The notes beneath the pieces are model-generated. The model had not been told where the DNA came from and made no database searches. It saw nothing but the letters and a program-made list of their open reading frames with translations. The position numbers were made by a program, and so were the translations under genes. A DNA stretch of 64,000 nucleotides from assembly GCF_000004195.4 (NCBI RefSeq), contig NC_030678.2, forward strand, positions 81,876,904 through 81,940,903. Direction: 5' to 3'. Positions within the stretch are counted from its first letter, which is position 1, and every line of letters begins with the position of its first letter. The stretch is from Xenopus tropicalis. Its lineage: Eukaryota > Chordata > Amphibia > Anura > Pipidae. This document shows, in pieces, positions 52,680 through 64,000 of this stretch.

Positions 52680-54960
52680 TTCTGGGATTCAATAACAGTG
52701 TTGTTTCACAGATATTACTGAACTATAACTCCAGACATTATGGGACATTATCAGCATTTAAGAATGCTGGGGGCTATGTCCTGTCTCAGTAAACTCTGTA
52801 AAGCACCCTGTTGTGCATTCTGCTACTGCCAGAAGAATAATTTATACAAAGCTGTAAAGTTCAAACAACATGTCTAGTTACTGTGGATCCCTGTTCCACA
52901 TAGCTGTAGTGATTCTAGGATTACCTTGTTTCTAAGGGTCTTGCAGAAATGTTCCATTGGCTAAACTGCCCAACTGTCAATGCCATAAGCTCAAGGCACA
53001 AAGTCAGATAAAAACCTACCTGCATGAAATAATTAGATTCTGTACTCACCTCCTGCTCAGCTGGTAGTTTTTGAAGGATAGTGACACCAATGGCAGTTCT
53101 ACTCGCAATGTGTATTTATTTGTTTATGTGAATGTAGATAGGCATATTAACCTCCTTTTTCTGCCCACTGAACACCAAACTAGTACTATTTTCACCCTTG
53201 TTTTATTACAAGAAATATTAGCTAGCCAAAGATGCACAATAATTTCCCTCTTTCGTCACTAATCAAGATGCCAGGGACTGTAGCTATGCACCCTTTTTAT
53301 AAGCTGCTTCTTACATATAGAGGCACTTATATTATATGAAGTGTTAAGTGGCAGAGCTTGTTTTTAAAACTTAAATACGGAATAAGAGACTGAAAACTGT
53401 GAAAACTGGAGGGGTTATTTATATTTTTGGCAAGAATTATGCCTTGGAGAAGTTATTATTTGGCTTCATCATAGCTACACATGACAGGGCTCAAATGTGA
53501 CCACGGCGCTAACCTGTACCCCCAGCTCTATAGTAAACCAAACCAAAGCCTGTACCCGAGCTGGCACAACTGTGTATTGTTCCTAGGTAAGTAAATGCCT
53601 TAGTATCCTGACAGTTATTGAATATTGCTATCTAGGAACATTAAACCATTTAGCTGAATGTTTAGTGGTAATGCTGGTAAACTGATCCCTATTTATATGA
53701 TTTGTAACACATTAGCACTTGTTATATGTGTGTATGTATTTATAGAGTAAGAAAGGCAGCCAGAAAAAGACTTGTCTGAGACAGAGGTCGAAGGGGCCGA
53801 TATGACTGTGCGAATAAGGTTTAAAACATCTTTAATTATAAATATATTTAGAGAAGGAGAGAGAGTCTCTTTGAACTTTTCATATGAGTTTAATAAAAGC
53901 GCACAAAGAGGAAACACATCTCTCAAGGAGATTCAAAGAAATTAAAATAAACAATAGTTGGCCCTCTGCCCCCTTACCCCTCATCTAATTCCTCCTACCC
54001 CCATCCTTTCTCCTGACTCCGGTCAAAGCTCCTTAATTGTGAACACATGGGGATGTTCCCCTGTCCCAGACATGTCCCCAAAATTGGGAACAGAAGTGGC
54101 TTTTTCCAAAAGGCAGAGGAAGATGTTCTCTCAGCAAGATTATTCAGCAGCCTTTGTAATCTGCTTACTGCTGCGGGCAGTGTTTAATAAAGTGGTCTGA
54201 ACTCATCCTCCATTTACTATAAATGGGCATCTTCTGGGAAAAATCTGGTGCCAATTTTTGGCCCACAATAGTAAAAAGAACAAATATTAATTTTTTCAAA
54301 ATTCATAAATATATACATTTGTATGCGTATCTTTTTATGTAGCCAGTGTCATTTTTCACATTCAAAAATTTCTGTTGAAACCATCCAAAGGAATTATTAA
54401 CTTCACTGCCACTGCCTTGGGCATGGAATTAGGCACACAATAGTAGTATGTATTAATGAAAGAAGGGTTTTTCAGGATAGTAACATGATTTAAACAAATT
54501 AAAACTGTTACATTGTCACTGCACTGCTCTTGTTATTGGCAGTAGGAAAGAATGCATTGTCTAGAACTAAACTTAATTGAACATTGCTTTTATTTCAATA
54601 CAGACTCTCCAAAACATTCCATACACAGGGTTAGATACACCCCATACATTGAAAAGTATGCAAAATTTACTTTGTAATTTAAATTACAGCAGGGAACTTT
54701 ATACTTCTGCAGTCAAACGCTTATGTTTCTGACACACAGGCTTAGGTATAGAAGATGTGCCCCCAGCGGCAATGACACCAATTACCAAACTGTGTAAATG
54801 ATCTGCCTACTTTTATTTGTTTTAGCTAAACATTTTTGGTCTGACAACACCCAAGGCTAGCATGCTAAAGTGATCATATTAAATGGATTTTGTCATAATT
54901 TTTATGGTATTGCAAATAATTGGTTCTACCATTTTAAATTTTGTTCTTAACAATATAAAT
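52680..54960. other. Intergenic, no gene seen
   Basis: No exon recognised on either strand. 53940-54200 is pyrimidine-rich and complex, without a protein family match that I can make. Confidence 0.45.
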
Positions 54961-54964
54961 ATTT

Positions 54965-55320
54965 TTTTTTAGCCATCTCAGTGCATTGTGCCTAATTCTG
55001 AGCTTTCAGAAGGAGCCAGCACTACACAATAGAACTGCTTTCAGGTAACCTATTGTTTCTCCTACTCAATGTCACTGAAGGAGTTATAATAACTTGGCTA
55101 AGCTGGACTTGGATTTTTACTATTGAGTGCTATTCTCATGGGAGCATTTTTAGCAATGCAGGTGTCAGGAAGCTGTTATCTTGCTACCCTTCCATTATTC
55201 TACTGATCGGCGGCTAGGGAGGAAAGGGGGGTGATATTTCTCCAACTTACATCTCAGCAGTAAAGTGTGACTGAAGTTTATCAGAGCACAGGTCACATGG
55301 CTATAGCACCCTGGTGATAA
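54965..55320. repeat. Family A MITE-like repeat, copy 2
   Basis: Parallel to 14511-14860: GCATTGTGCCTAATTCTGAG, AACTGCTTTCAGGTAACCTA, AGCTGGACTTGGATTT, AAGTGTGACTGAAGTTTATC in the same order. Lacks the end beyond the GCACCCTGG block. Confidence 0.65.
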
Positions 55321-55559
55321 CAGATAAAGTTTTTTTTCCAAAACTGACCACTTAGAAAAATATTTGCTTGTGTAGGCATTTAATTAGTGGCTGGCCATTT
55401 GTCTATGAAGAGAGCTAAGATACTGTATATGTAAAGGGAAACCATATTCCCCATTTTGACATGAGCTTATTCAGTTCCTATGTGCCTATGTAGAAAAAGT
55501 GCATAAACACTATCTGAATTGGCAAAAAAAAAAAATATATATATATATATATAGTATAA

Positions 55560-55680
55560 AAAAGACCAGCAACTCCGGGATTTCTTGTGAAAAATCAAAA
55601 CATATATTCAAAGTAGCATAAACAGCCGATGTAACGTTTCGGTCCCCATCAGGACCTTTCTGAGGATTTCAGGATTTATT
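55560..55680 (-). mobile_element. Penelope-type terminal remnant with hammerhead-like core
   Basis: An (AT)n tract (55535-55553) abuts GACCAGCAACTCCGGGAT and GTAACGTTTCGGTCCCCATC. On the minus strand 55636-55664 reads CTCAGAA, A, stem GGTCC/GGGACC with a TGAT loop, and GAAAC. The first box is degenerate (CTCAGAA for CUGANGA), so it is probably an inactive ribozyme relic. Confidence 0.5.
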
Positions 55681-57039
55681 TTGCCATAATACAAACCATG
55701 GGTAGGAACCCATCTGATCATGAGTTTACCAAGCATGGTTTGTTTTGGCAACTACTTGGTAACTACTGGTTGTTATCTAGATTAGTCCTCCTCCTCTCTC
55801 TAGGCAGAATTGTAGATGGAAAAGAAGAGTGGTTTCAGCAGCATAAAATGTAATTGAATCATAAAATTCAAGGCTCTCCACAGCAAATAATATGCTGTGG
55901 ATCCCCATGAAATATCTGAAACCAGTTCCTTGCCGCTGTTTTAAGCTTAAGGTTATTACAGAGTCTTGTTGTGGTGCTTCAGCTGAGCTTTTTGCTTTCA
56001 GCTTTAGGTAGAGGGGCATTTATGGCACAGGGGGAGCAATAACCAAGTATACTTTGCTAAACCTAAAGTTTGGTGGTAACTCTGTTTCTTCCTATGCCAA
56101 AACTGATAACAGAGTATCTTGTTTAGACAAAACATGGAGAGCAAACAATAACACGGAAAGGTAAGATATGTCAAAAGGTAGATACTACTGCAGTTTAAAA
56201 CACCTGTTGCAACTTTTCACTTTTGTGATCTGAATAAAAATGTAACAGTGTAAAATGATCACATATTGGCAGGTGTTTCATCTGGTGCGCACTCATATGA
56301 CTTGCTCTATAGGGATAAAAAATCACAAAGGCCACAATTTGGGCAACAAATGCAACCAGTGTGAAATTAGCACAGTGTGAAGCATTATACTCCATGGAGC
56401 AGGAGCTGATAATTATATCATATCTTTAAACGTTGAAAATTCCTTAATGTATTTATGTAGCTCATGCACAGTAGGACAGCAGGGGCTTTATACCTAAGAA
56501 GTGGGTGGCCTATGACAAAATTGATATTATTAGAGCTTAGTAATCTTAAAGCAATATCATCTGAAACTGGGATGTGACTGTTGGACCCTAAAACATGGAG
56601 TAGGCCTGGGGAGGGCAACACATCAACTGCATCAAATTACAGTCAGTTCCACTCTTATGTACGCAGTGTGCAAGGGAAATATTAGCAATCTATCTTTTTC
56701 CAGGTCTCTAGTTCCAGGCAGGCACTAAAAGGGAGCAGAAGCATATAGTTCTCTATTCATATGTTCACTGCACACATACTAACTCTCCACAGATATAGTA
56801 TGCAGAGCAAAGCAGTTTACTCGTATCCCCTGGATATAGAATTATATAAATATTCAAATTAATTAGATTAAATTGATATTCTTGTCAGCCATACTGTTAC
56901 CAACTTCCTCTACATTTGCTGATGACCCACTGATCCCAAAAGTGCACGTTTTACATTTTCTCGGCGACTTGTTCATAGGATAGGGTAGCGAATTAACACA
57001 CATTTCTGAGGCTTATTCTCATAGCTGACCTTAAATAAA

Positions 57040-57560
57040 TGTGTGTGTCCCCAAGTGCAGTTGCGGTCTCAGCACTTTCCCTGCAGTCAGTTGCATGTTA
57101 ACCACTTTCATTACAGGTGATTGTGGCAAAATGCACTTCTGTATAGTTGTGCTCAGCACTGCTCAGTCCTTCCTGTTTTCCTTATTCAAACTAACTGCAA
57201 GGGAACCCTGGGGCTACTGCCACATCCATACCAGGCAGTAGCTACAGGGTTCCCTCAGCTTGCACTGGCTGAATAGTGCACACACGTTATTCACATGCTG
57301 ATCACCAGAAATTACATTAGACAGACTATTTGGCATCTGATTTGAGATGAGGCGCACAAGCAGTTATGGTAATTTAGCCAAATTTTCTGCAACTGCAGTA
57401 GGGGTGGGGCAATAGCACGAAGAGTATCGCCTCATTGTGACTGCAATGACACTGAAATTCTATGATAAAACACTGCATTGGTGGAAAAAAACATGGAGCC
57501 TGACTTTGAAATTGCACTTTGCTTACTGCACTTGCAGAAGTACATGTGCCCTCATATTTC
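57040..57560. repeat. Dispersed repeat family B, copy 2
   Basis: Matches 49800-50290 block by block: AGTTGTGCTCAGCACTGCTC, GGGAACCCTGG...CAGGGTTCCC, TTGAAATTGCACTTTGCTTA. The centre is an imperfect palindrome in both. Confidence 0.6.
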
Positions 57561-57789
57561 ATATATATATTTCCTACATACATGGTCATTGTTATAAATT
57601 CCACAATGTTTTACAGAAATTATACATCATTCACATCAATCTCTGCGTCAATGAAGCTTCAGTCAAAGGTACCTATCAAATTCACACATCCAGCGCCACT
57701 GTGCCAGTGGCAAGTTGAAAAGGCCAAGTACAGAAGGCCTGCAGTTAGAAAGCTCTGGTTGTTTTTTCCTGTGGTTTGGAAGATGGTGG

Positions 57790-58087
57790 GTCCTATTATG
57801 ATTCCAGTTATTTAGGTTTTTGTTTAGCAGCTCTCCAATTTAGAACTTTAGCAGCTATCAGATTTCTAGGGTCTTGTTTACCTCAGCAACCAGGCAGTGG
57901 TTGAATAATATTGAAATATGAATATGAAAGAGTCTGGATAGAAAGATAGCTGCTGGGGTTAGTGACCCCTATTTGAATAGATGGTAAGATGAGGAAGATA
58001 AATAATTAATGAAGACCATTTGCAAATTTGCTAGGACTAGGACATTCTATAACATACAAAAAGTTAAAGAAAAGGTAAACCACCCCT
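57790..58087. mobile_element. T2-like MITE
   Basis: Right end AGGTAAACCACCCCT before TTAA (58088-58091). Inside are CTATTTGAATAG-type, GCAGCTCTCCAATTTAG, AGTGACCCCTATTTG and GACATTCTATAACATAC, shared with 34431 and 63295. Left end eroded. Confidence 0.65.
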
Positions 58088-59084
58088 TTAAGGCAGTGGC
58101 AAATAAAAATGCTTACATTTCATCCAGACATAGTGTTTGTCCACAGCGAATAGTTCACTTAATAATTTGTGTAAATGGCTGCTAAACTAACATCCCTAAA
58201 ATAGCTGTCCTTCTGTGTTGTGATTATTTAAATATTCATAGCAATGGAGATTTTCAAGGCAATTTGCAGCCAGATCAGCCTGACATTGATTTGCACAGAG
58301 CCTCTCCTTGCATTACAGCCTGCCTATGTGCTAAGACAGAGCTGTGTTCAGCTAAAAGCACACTCATCATTTATATAATCAGCAGTAAGAGCAGAACAAT
58401 ACCATCATTTTACAGTATTCAACAAGGAGCAGTCTGTGTGCCACTAACAACAGTGATCACTGGGTGGAATGGAATGAGATTGATGTTATGGAATTATTGC
58501 TCTTCCCCATAGGAAGTGTGTAACTACTGACGTTTTCCTGTTGTGGCTGAGGAAAACATTTCCGTTCATACAGCAGCTGCAGGAGGAAGGTGTCTGCACA
58601 CTGAGCCGAGGTAGGCTTGCCCATGTACCCACCCAATGTAACATGCATGGCATGATCAGCAGCCTTACTGCATTCCTCCTCTGTATACAGAGACTGTGCA
58701 TGACCTTGCTGTTAATGCTATCCAGGCTGCCTGCAGTATCTGCCATCTACACTACTGAACCAGAAGATTTCATTGATTTATATTAGCATCCTGCCAAGCA
58801 AATTGTATTAAAATGCCCAATATTAAGACGCATGCTATTGAACTAGACAATGGTTTCTCATCTGAGCTTAAATTAGGCAGAATTCCAACCCCCCGTGAAT
58901 AATGATTGAATATTGTTAGAAATGTGCTCCCCCAGACTGAATTGTACATTGCGCTTATTCCTCTCACTGTAATGCGTGTGTAGGTGGGCGGGGGATACGT
59001 GCAACTATCTGCTTGCAGTATCAATGAGGCTGCTATACTCTAACGTGAATGAGAAATGGGTTGATGCCATTGATTAAATGGCGC

Positions 59085-59320
59085 CTTTCCCAATGAGAGA
59101 AATAACTGTTGCGCTTTTAAGACTACAAGGGCATTCCCTGCAGACGCCAGCGATTCCTATCTGCGCACTGCAGCTGTTCCCGCTGACATAGCGCTGCGCC
59201 TTCGCTCCGATCCTTACGCACCAACCAGGCGCTGTTCTTTCAGCACCACAGGAAGGAACCGGCAGCATCTCCTCCCCTCCATCTGCACACACTGCCGCCG
59301 TATCTCCAGCCCCCACTGCT
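59085..59320. promoter_or_regulatory. CpG-dense patch, candidate promoter or untranslated exon
   Basis: About 15 CpGs in roughly 220 bp, far above the surrounding DNA, with Sp1-poor but GC-rich sequence (GCGCACTGCAGC, CTGACATAGCGCTGCGCC). No repeat ends were found around it, unlike every other CpG-rich stretch in the window. No coding exon that I recognise follows. In other vertebrates AGO1 lies next to AGO4 in the same orientation, so a neighbouring gene's 5' end is possible, but this is inference. Confidence 0.3.
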
Positions 59321-59642
59321 TTACATCATTATCATAGTCTCCCTTCCTATTCTGTTACTCTGTAACCTTCATTTGTTAAACCCTTGTAAGACCCTTGTTT
59401 CTTACATAGCACTGCTGAGTGTTGTGTCATTTCCTGGCGCTATATAATTAACAATACATTGGTAATGGTAGTGTAGTGTAGTGAGTGAGCAGTGAGCAGC
59501 CTAGATAGATAGGCTATTTTGATATGCACTCCTTAGTTGTGAGGCTAAATATTGCAAGTAAAGGCATCAAAAACTACATAAAATACAAAAAAAATTGTTG
59601 TTAATGCTACCTGATTTGGTACAGGGCAAGTGGTTCATTTAA

Positions 59643-60059
59643 AGGAACAGTAACACCAAAAAATGAAAGAGCTTTAAAGTAATAAAAATATAATGCACTG
59701 TTGCCCTGCACTGGTAAAACTGGTGTGTTTGCTACAGTAACACTACTATAATTTATATAATAAGCTGCTGTGTAGCCACGGGGGCAGCCATTCAAGCTGG
59801 AAAAAAGGAGAAAAGGCACAGGTTACATAGCAGATAACTGATAAGTTCTATAGAATACAATAGTGTTTTATCTGATATCTGCTATGTGCCTGTGCCTTTT
59901 CTCCTTTGAATGGCTGCCCCCATGGCTACATAGCAGCTTATTTATATAAATTATAGTAGACTCTCTGAAGTAAACACACAACTTTTACCAGTGCAGGGCA
60001 GCAGCACATTATATTTTAGTTACTTTTATACACTTTCATTTTTTGGTGTTACTGTTCCT
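59643..60059. mobile_element. T2-like palindromic MITE, TTAA duplication
   Basis: 417 bp between TTAA 59639-59642 and 60060-60063. Ends AGGAACAGTAACACCAAAAA and TTTTTGGTGTTACTGTTCCT are perfect inverted repeats. The arms continue inward (GGCACAGGTTACATAGCAGA / TCTGCTATGTGCCTGTGCC) so that nearly the whole element is a palindrome. Confidence 0.9.
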
Positions 60060-60063
60060 TTAA

Positions 60064-63000
60064 GATACATACTTTCATACTTTCAGTTTTTGTTTTATAA
60101 TAAACTGGTCTGGTCTCCATTCCATACTCCAAGACATAGTTCACCTCTTATTTACTTTTAGTATGTTATAGACCATTACATAGTATGTCACAGTATATTA
60201 GAATGTTAAATACTGTTACATAGTTGTAGTTGTTACTTTGGGTCGGGTTGAATCATTTTACATGCATTCACTTGACAATGATAGAATTGGCGTTGCAGTC
60301 AGTCGCATATATGACCACTGGAAACAATTGAGAGAGTATGTTTTAGAGACTGAACAGTATACTTATAATGTAGTTCAGCAGAGTCCAGCACACACACAGT
60401 TATATATATATATACCAGTAACCTAGCATTCTGCTTCTGCTGCCTTTCATTGACTTGAATGGCAACTGCATTTTGGGATAAAAATACTTAAATATGCCTT
60501 TTTATGCCGGTGGTGAAAGGTGATTGGCAGTCACTGGCAGTCGGCATGGTTGATAGCAAGCATAAAAATGTAAAAAGCAATAATTTTTCTTCTTTAGCCC
60601 TCAAACTAATATGGTAAGTTGAGTTTGACACAAATGAAGCAACAGATAGTAGTACAAGTTTTTGGTCATTTTTTTAACTGGCCCTGTTAAAAATTTCTGA
60701 AAATGCACCTTCATTTTAATTATTTATTAAAACAATCAGTTATTCATAAAAACAGGGTTCAGCATACCTTAAACAAGTCTTATTTATGGTTGCAGAGTTC
60801 AGCCTCTGCCAAATGGTGCCTGACAGTAAAAATCCAGAAGGCAAAGCAACAGGGAAACAAAAAAAATAAAAAGGTGTTACCCAACAAGGGACCATTCCTA
60901 ACTTGTTTGGCAGCCAATACAAATGAGACATAGAAGCTGCTGTAAACAGCATGTGAGCACTTATTTATTCTTATTGCATAGAAACACATCAGAGCAGGGT
61001 GAAAGCTTCCTAACACTGTATAATCATATCCTTTAGTCAAAGGCTTATCCAGTTGTTATATTTCAGTTATGTACTATGGGACTGGGCATATTTATTTTAA
61101 CAGTAAAAAAAATTCTGCTTAAAACTTTAGATTCTGGTCTGTGTATGCCAAGTCTTACATTGATCAAAATTTTAAAGACCTAGGTGTTCTGTAGGCAAAG
61201 TTATTACTTTATTATTTTTTAACAGCAAAATTTGAAAGTCTGTTGTTTTTCTGACTCATGTTATATTTTTCTAAGTAAAAATACAGATGAAGCTATTGTA
61301 GCATCTGTATTTTGATACATCTGCATGTTGGTATATGTACACTTCCATATTATATAAAAGTTATGAACTTTGTTATTTATTCGACTGTATATGATATTAA
61401 TGGCACACTCCATTTGTAGAGGAGATACAAACATATATGTTGTGACAGAACAGCAGCTGCTGAAGCACTGGCAGGCACTTACACTGATAAGCTATCACAG
61501 CAGCACCAATTGGGACAATATTAACAGCATCCAACAGAAAAGCTTACATATAAAACTATTGACAAGAGGTGAGGGAAGCCTTCTGTCATTGGCTGTTAAT
61601 GTGTTGTGTGTTTGTGAGCATCTTTAGGACTGCAATTCAGCGATCTGATTGGTGCTGTTGAGACAGTGCACCCATGTTAGTGTCTGGCAGTGCTGCTGTT
61701 GCCACTGCTTAGGGTTGGGCTGGATATGGAGCCACAGACCTGCAAGCCCAAATTTTCTAGGAATCAACTAAGTTTATTCATAAAGCAGGGGCATGATCAG
61801 GGCATAGGTCTGAGTCTAAAGGGCATGGCCAAAACCTCCCGGAAATCAGTACCAGAAACTGGTATTTCTTGTACTGGGTTCTGCTGGCATTGGAGGTTTT
61901 CTGGTGTTGGGGCCGAGGACACAAATGTCAGCTAACTCCATGTCATCAGAGAGCAATTGATCCAGTCTTGGTATTTATAAGTGCACTTTACATAAAATAG
62001 TAGTTACTCAAAATGAAAGGAATCGATCATTATTTCCACAATAGCATGGGCATCCCTGGGAGGAGGGCAAAGCATGTCATTAAACTTGTGAGGAATTAAT
62101 AGAAAGGATCTGTTTCTAAAAGTTGTGCAGGAGAGTTAAAATGTAATAATATAATGAATCTTTTGTAAGCAATTAACAAATTGCAAATGATAAAGGATTG
62201 GCAGCAATGTAAAAAGGCTTATTAGAACTTAGTAAACAAGCTTGCAGGCCTAGAACACCTTACAAGTTACAGAAAGGGGTACACTATTTGCTTTCTTTTG
62301 AAAAAAGTGAAACATTTCTTTATTTAAGTTTCAGTTATGCTTGGAGAATCTTTGTATGTCTTGAGAAAGAAAATGTTTCAGTTTTTTCAAGACCCATGAG
62401 CACTCCTATGATCACGTTTTTCATGTTATCCTATTGTGGAAGTGAATATACATACACTCTCAACTGCATTATTTGTTAATGTAAACTAGTTTTTTTTTTT
62501 TTTAAATAGCATGGCTTACAAATTAAATTCAAACCCCATTTTAGCTCATTAGCCAAGTAAAAAAACTGATAAGAGGAATAATATTTTTAAAAATACAGAA
62601 CAAATAGAATGAAGCAGTGCAAGCAGTGTATGTACTTCAGACACAGAAGGCAGGTGTCATTCCTGTACCTTGTTCTTGTACAATGGCTGATCAGAGTATA
62701 GGCCAAATTAGCTGGTGCAGTGTTAAGATGAGATATATAAACTTTAAACTACTATTCCCATCATCCACAGCCAGACAATATATATGCATTGTGAAACCCT
62801 ATATTTACTTGAAAATGTACATTTTGCAGTAGAGCATGTGATATACAGATAAGTGCCCCACGTATATGCAAAGGTTATGTGAGAGACATTTTTTGTTAAT
62901 ATGAACCTTCTTGTGAAAAACATAGAGATCTTTGTGAATTTGGGTGTCAATAAGCCTCGTGTCTGAGGGAAGAACAAAGACTGGGCCTGTTCGTTCCACA

Positions 63001-63290
63001 AGAGCTGCTATTTTTGTATCTTATGTTTCATGTGACTTTAACATAAAAGGATTGGATCTGTCTTGTGAAAGGCAACAGTTTCATAGCCCAAAATAAACAC
63101 ACAGGGTACACAAACCTTCAGCTTTGAGTCAGGCGGAACTAGTGGTGGGAGGCTGCCATACAAATAATATTCAGATGATCTTTTTTTTAAAGAAGAGGTA
63201 CATTAATCATAACCAACAGCATTTTCTGCATGACATTAAATAATCTTTAGTCTTCCTAAAAATGATGTGCCATATTATTTTCTTTCACTG
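60064..63290. other. Intergenic, no gene seen
   Basis: A/T-rich. Short microsatellite near 60405. No exon or named repeat recognised on either strand. Confidence 0.45.
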
Positions 63291-63294
63291 TTAA

Positions 63295-63677
63295 AGGAGT
63301 TGTTCACCTTTGAGTTAACTTTTCTTATGATTTAGAGAATAATATTCTGAGACAATTTGCAATTGTCTTCATTTTTATTATTTGTAATTTTTTAGCTATT
63401 TCATTTTCAGTTCAGGAGCTCTCCAGCTTGGAGTTTCAGCAGCTATTTGGCTGCTAGGGTCCAAGTTACCTTAGCAACCAGGGAGTGGTTTGGATGAGAG
63501 ACAGGTATATGAATAGGAGAGGGCTGCCGGGGTCAGTGACCCCCATTTAGAAACTGCAAAGAGTTTGAAGAAGAAGGCAAATAATTAAAAAACTATAACA
63601 AACAAATAATTGAAAAGTTGCTTAGAACTGGCCATTCTATAACATACTAAAAGTTAACTTAAAGGTGAACCATCCCT
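63295..63677. mobile_element. T2-like MITE, TTAA duplication
   Basis: 383 bp between TTAA 63291-63294 and 63678-63681, with ends AGGAGTTGTTCACC and GGTGAACCATCCCT. Internal blocks are shared with 34431-34826 and 57790-58087, so three copies of one subfamily lie in this window. Confidence 0.88.
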
Positions 63678-64000
63678 TTAAAGTTCTACTGGAGCAGACC
63701 TGCACTGGCAATCTGTAGATTATGGAAAATACCAAAGGGGCTGCTATAAGATGCCATAGACAGTCACTATTTAGTGGGCTGGTGGGGGCTTTTTGGGCCT
63801 CTTTGTACATAAAATGCCAGGGCTAATTTTGAGTCTCAGTGTGGACATGTACTAGAGTACTATTTGTTGGACTGATTTGCTCCAAAAAGTTTAATTACTA
63901 GAGCTTGCAGCATCTCCAGGCTGTTATTCGGTAGAATTTAGAAGGTTGTGTTTCTTGCATATTTGGTAAACAAATTATTTTGCCATGAACAATTATTGAG

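Noticed and set aside
59074..59316. First coding exon of AGO1
   Set aside because: The CpG-dense patch was read in all frames for the conserved AGO1/2 amino-terminal and following exon sequence and nothing matched.

Overview
The window is vertebrate nuclear DNA, most likely from a frog (Xenopus). The evidence is a spliced Argonaute gene with canonical GT/AG introns, low GC, and dense families of TTAA-flanked MITEs, hAT elements and palindromic repeats of the kind known from Xenopus genomes. Genus is an inference from repeat character; no species marker can be proven from sequence alone.

The only cellular protein-coding gene recognised is at the left edge, plus strand: the last six exons of an Argonaute gene (1-6529). 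They encode about the last 299 residues, i.e. nearly all of the PIWI domain. Diagnostic residues ([12 protein letters not shown], the [14 protein letters not shown] insertion, [11 protein letters not shown] end) make it AGO4, and the slicer tetrad reads D-E-G-R, so it should not be an endonuclease. Exon lengths 316, 135, 102 and 200 keep frame exactly. Its last intron carries a dead Tc1/mariner element and a TTAA-flanked MITE. The 3'UTR probably runs about 5.4 kb to an AATAAA at 11965 and includes a 276-bp palindromic MITE that would fold into a hairpin in the mRNA.

From about 12 kb to 64 kb no cellular exon was recognised. This stretch is intergenic DNA with many transposons, several resolved to the base by target-site duplications (TSDs). 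They include a hAT carrying a 34-bp minisatellite (12060-13037) and a second, inverted copy of the same hAT with two other MITEs nested in it (30.4-32.5 kb). A young-looking Penelope-like retroelement (20926-22275) has identical 352-bp inverted arms, an 11-bp TSD, a GIY-YIG endonuclease reading frame and hammerhead-ribozyme-like motifs. There is a set of three nested hATs at 47.8-48.8 kb, a 5'-truncated L1 (37.9-38.6 kb), a CR1-type reverse-transcriptase fossil (41.4-42.0 kb), and several TTAA-flanked T2/Kolobok-like MITEs.

Other signals are a tRNA-Tyr-like pseudogene on the minus strand (about 51.7 kb), paired CRE sites in an inverted repeat (25.5 kb), and a small CpG-dense patch (59.1-59.3 kb) that is the best candidate for a promoter or untranslated exon in the otherwise gene-poor right part. 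Most long open frames in the window are artefacts of tandem repeats whose period is not a multiple of three or which lack stops.
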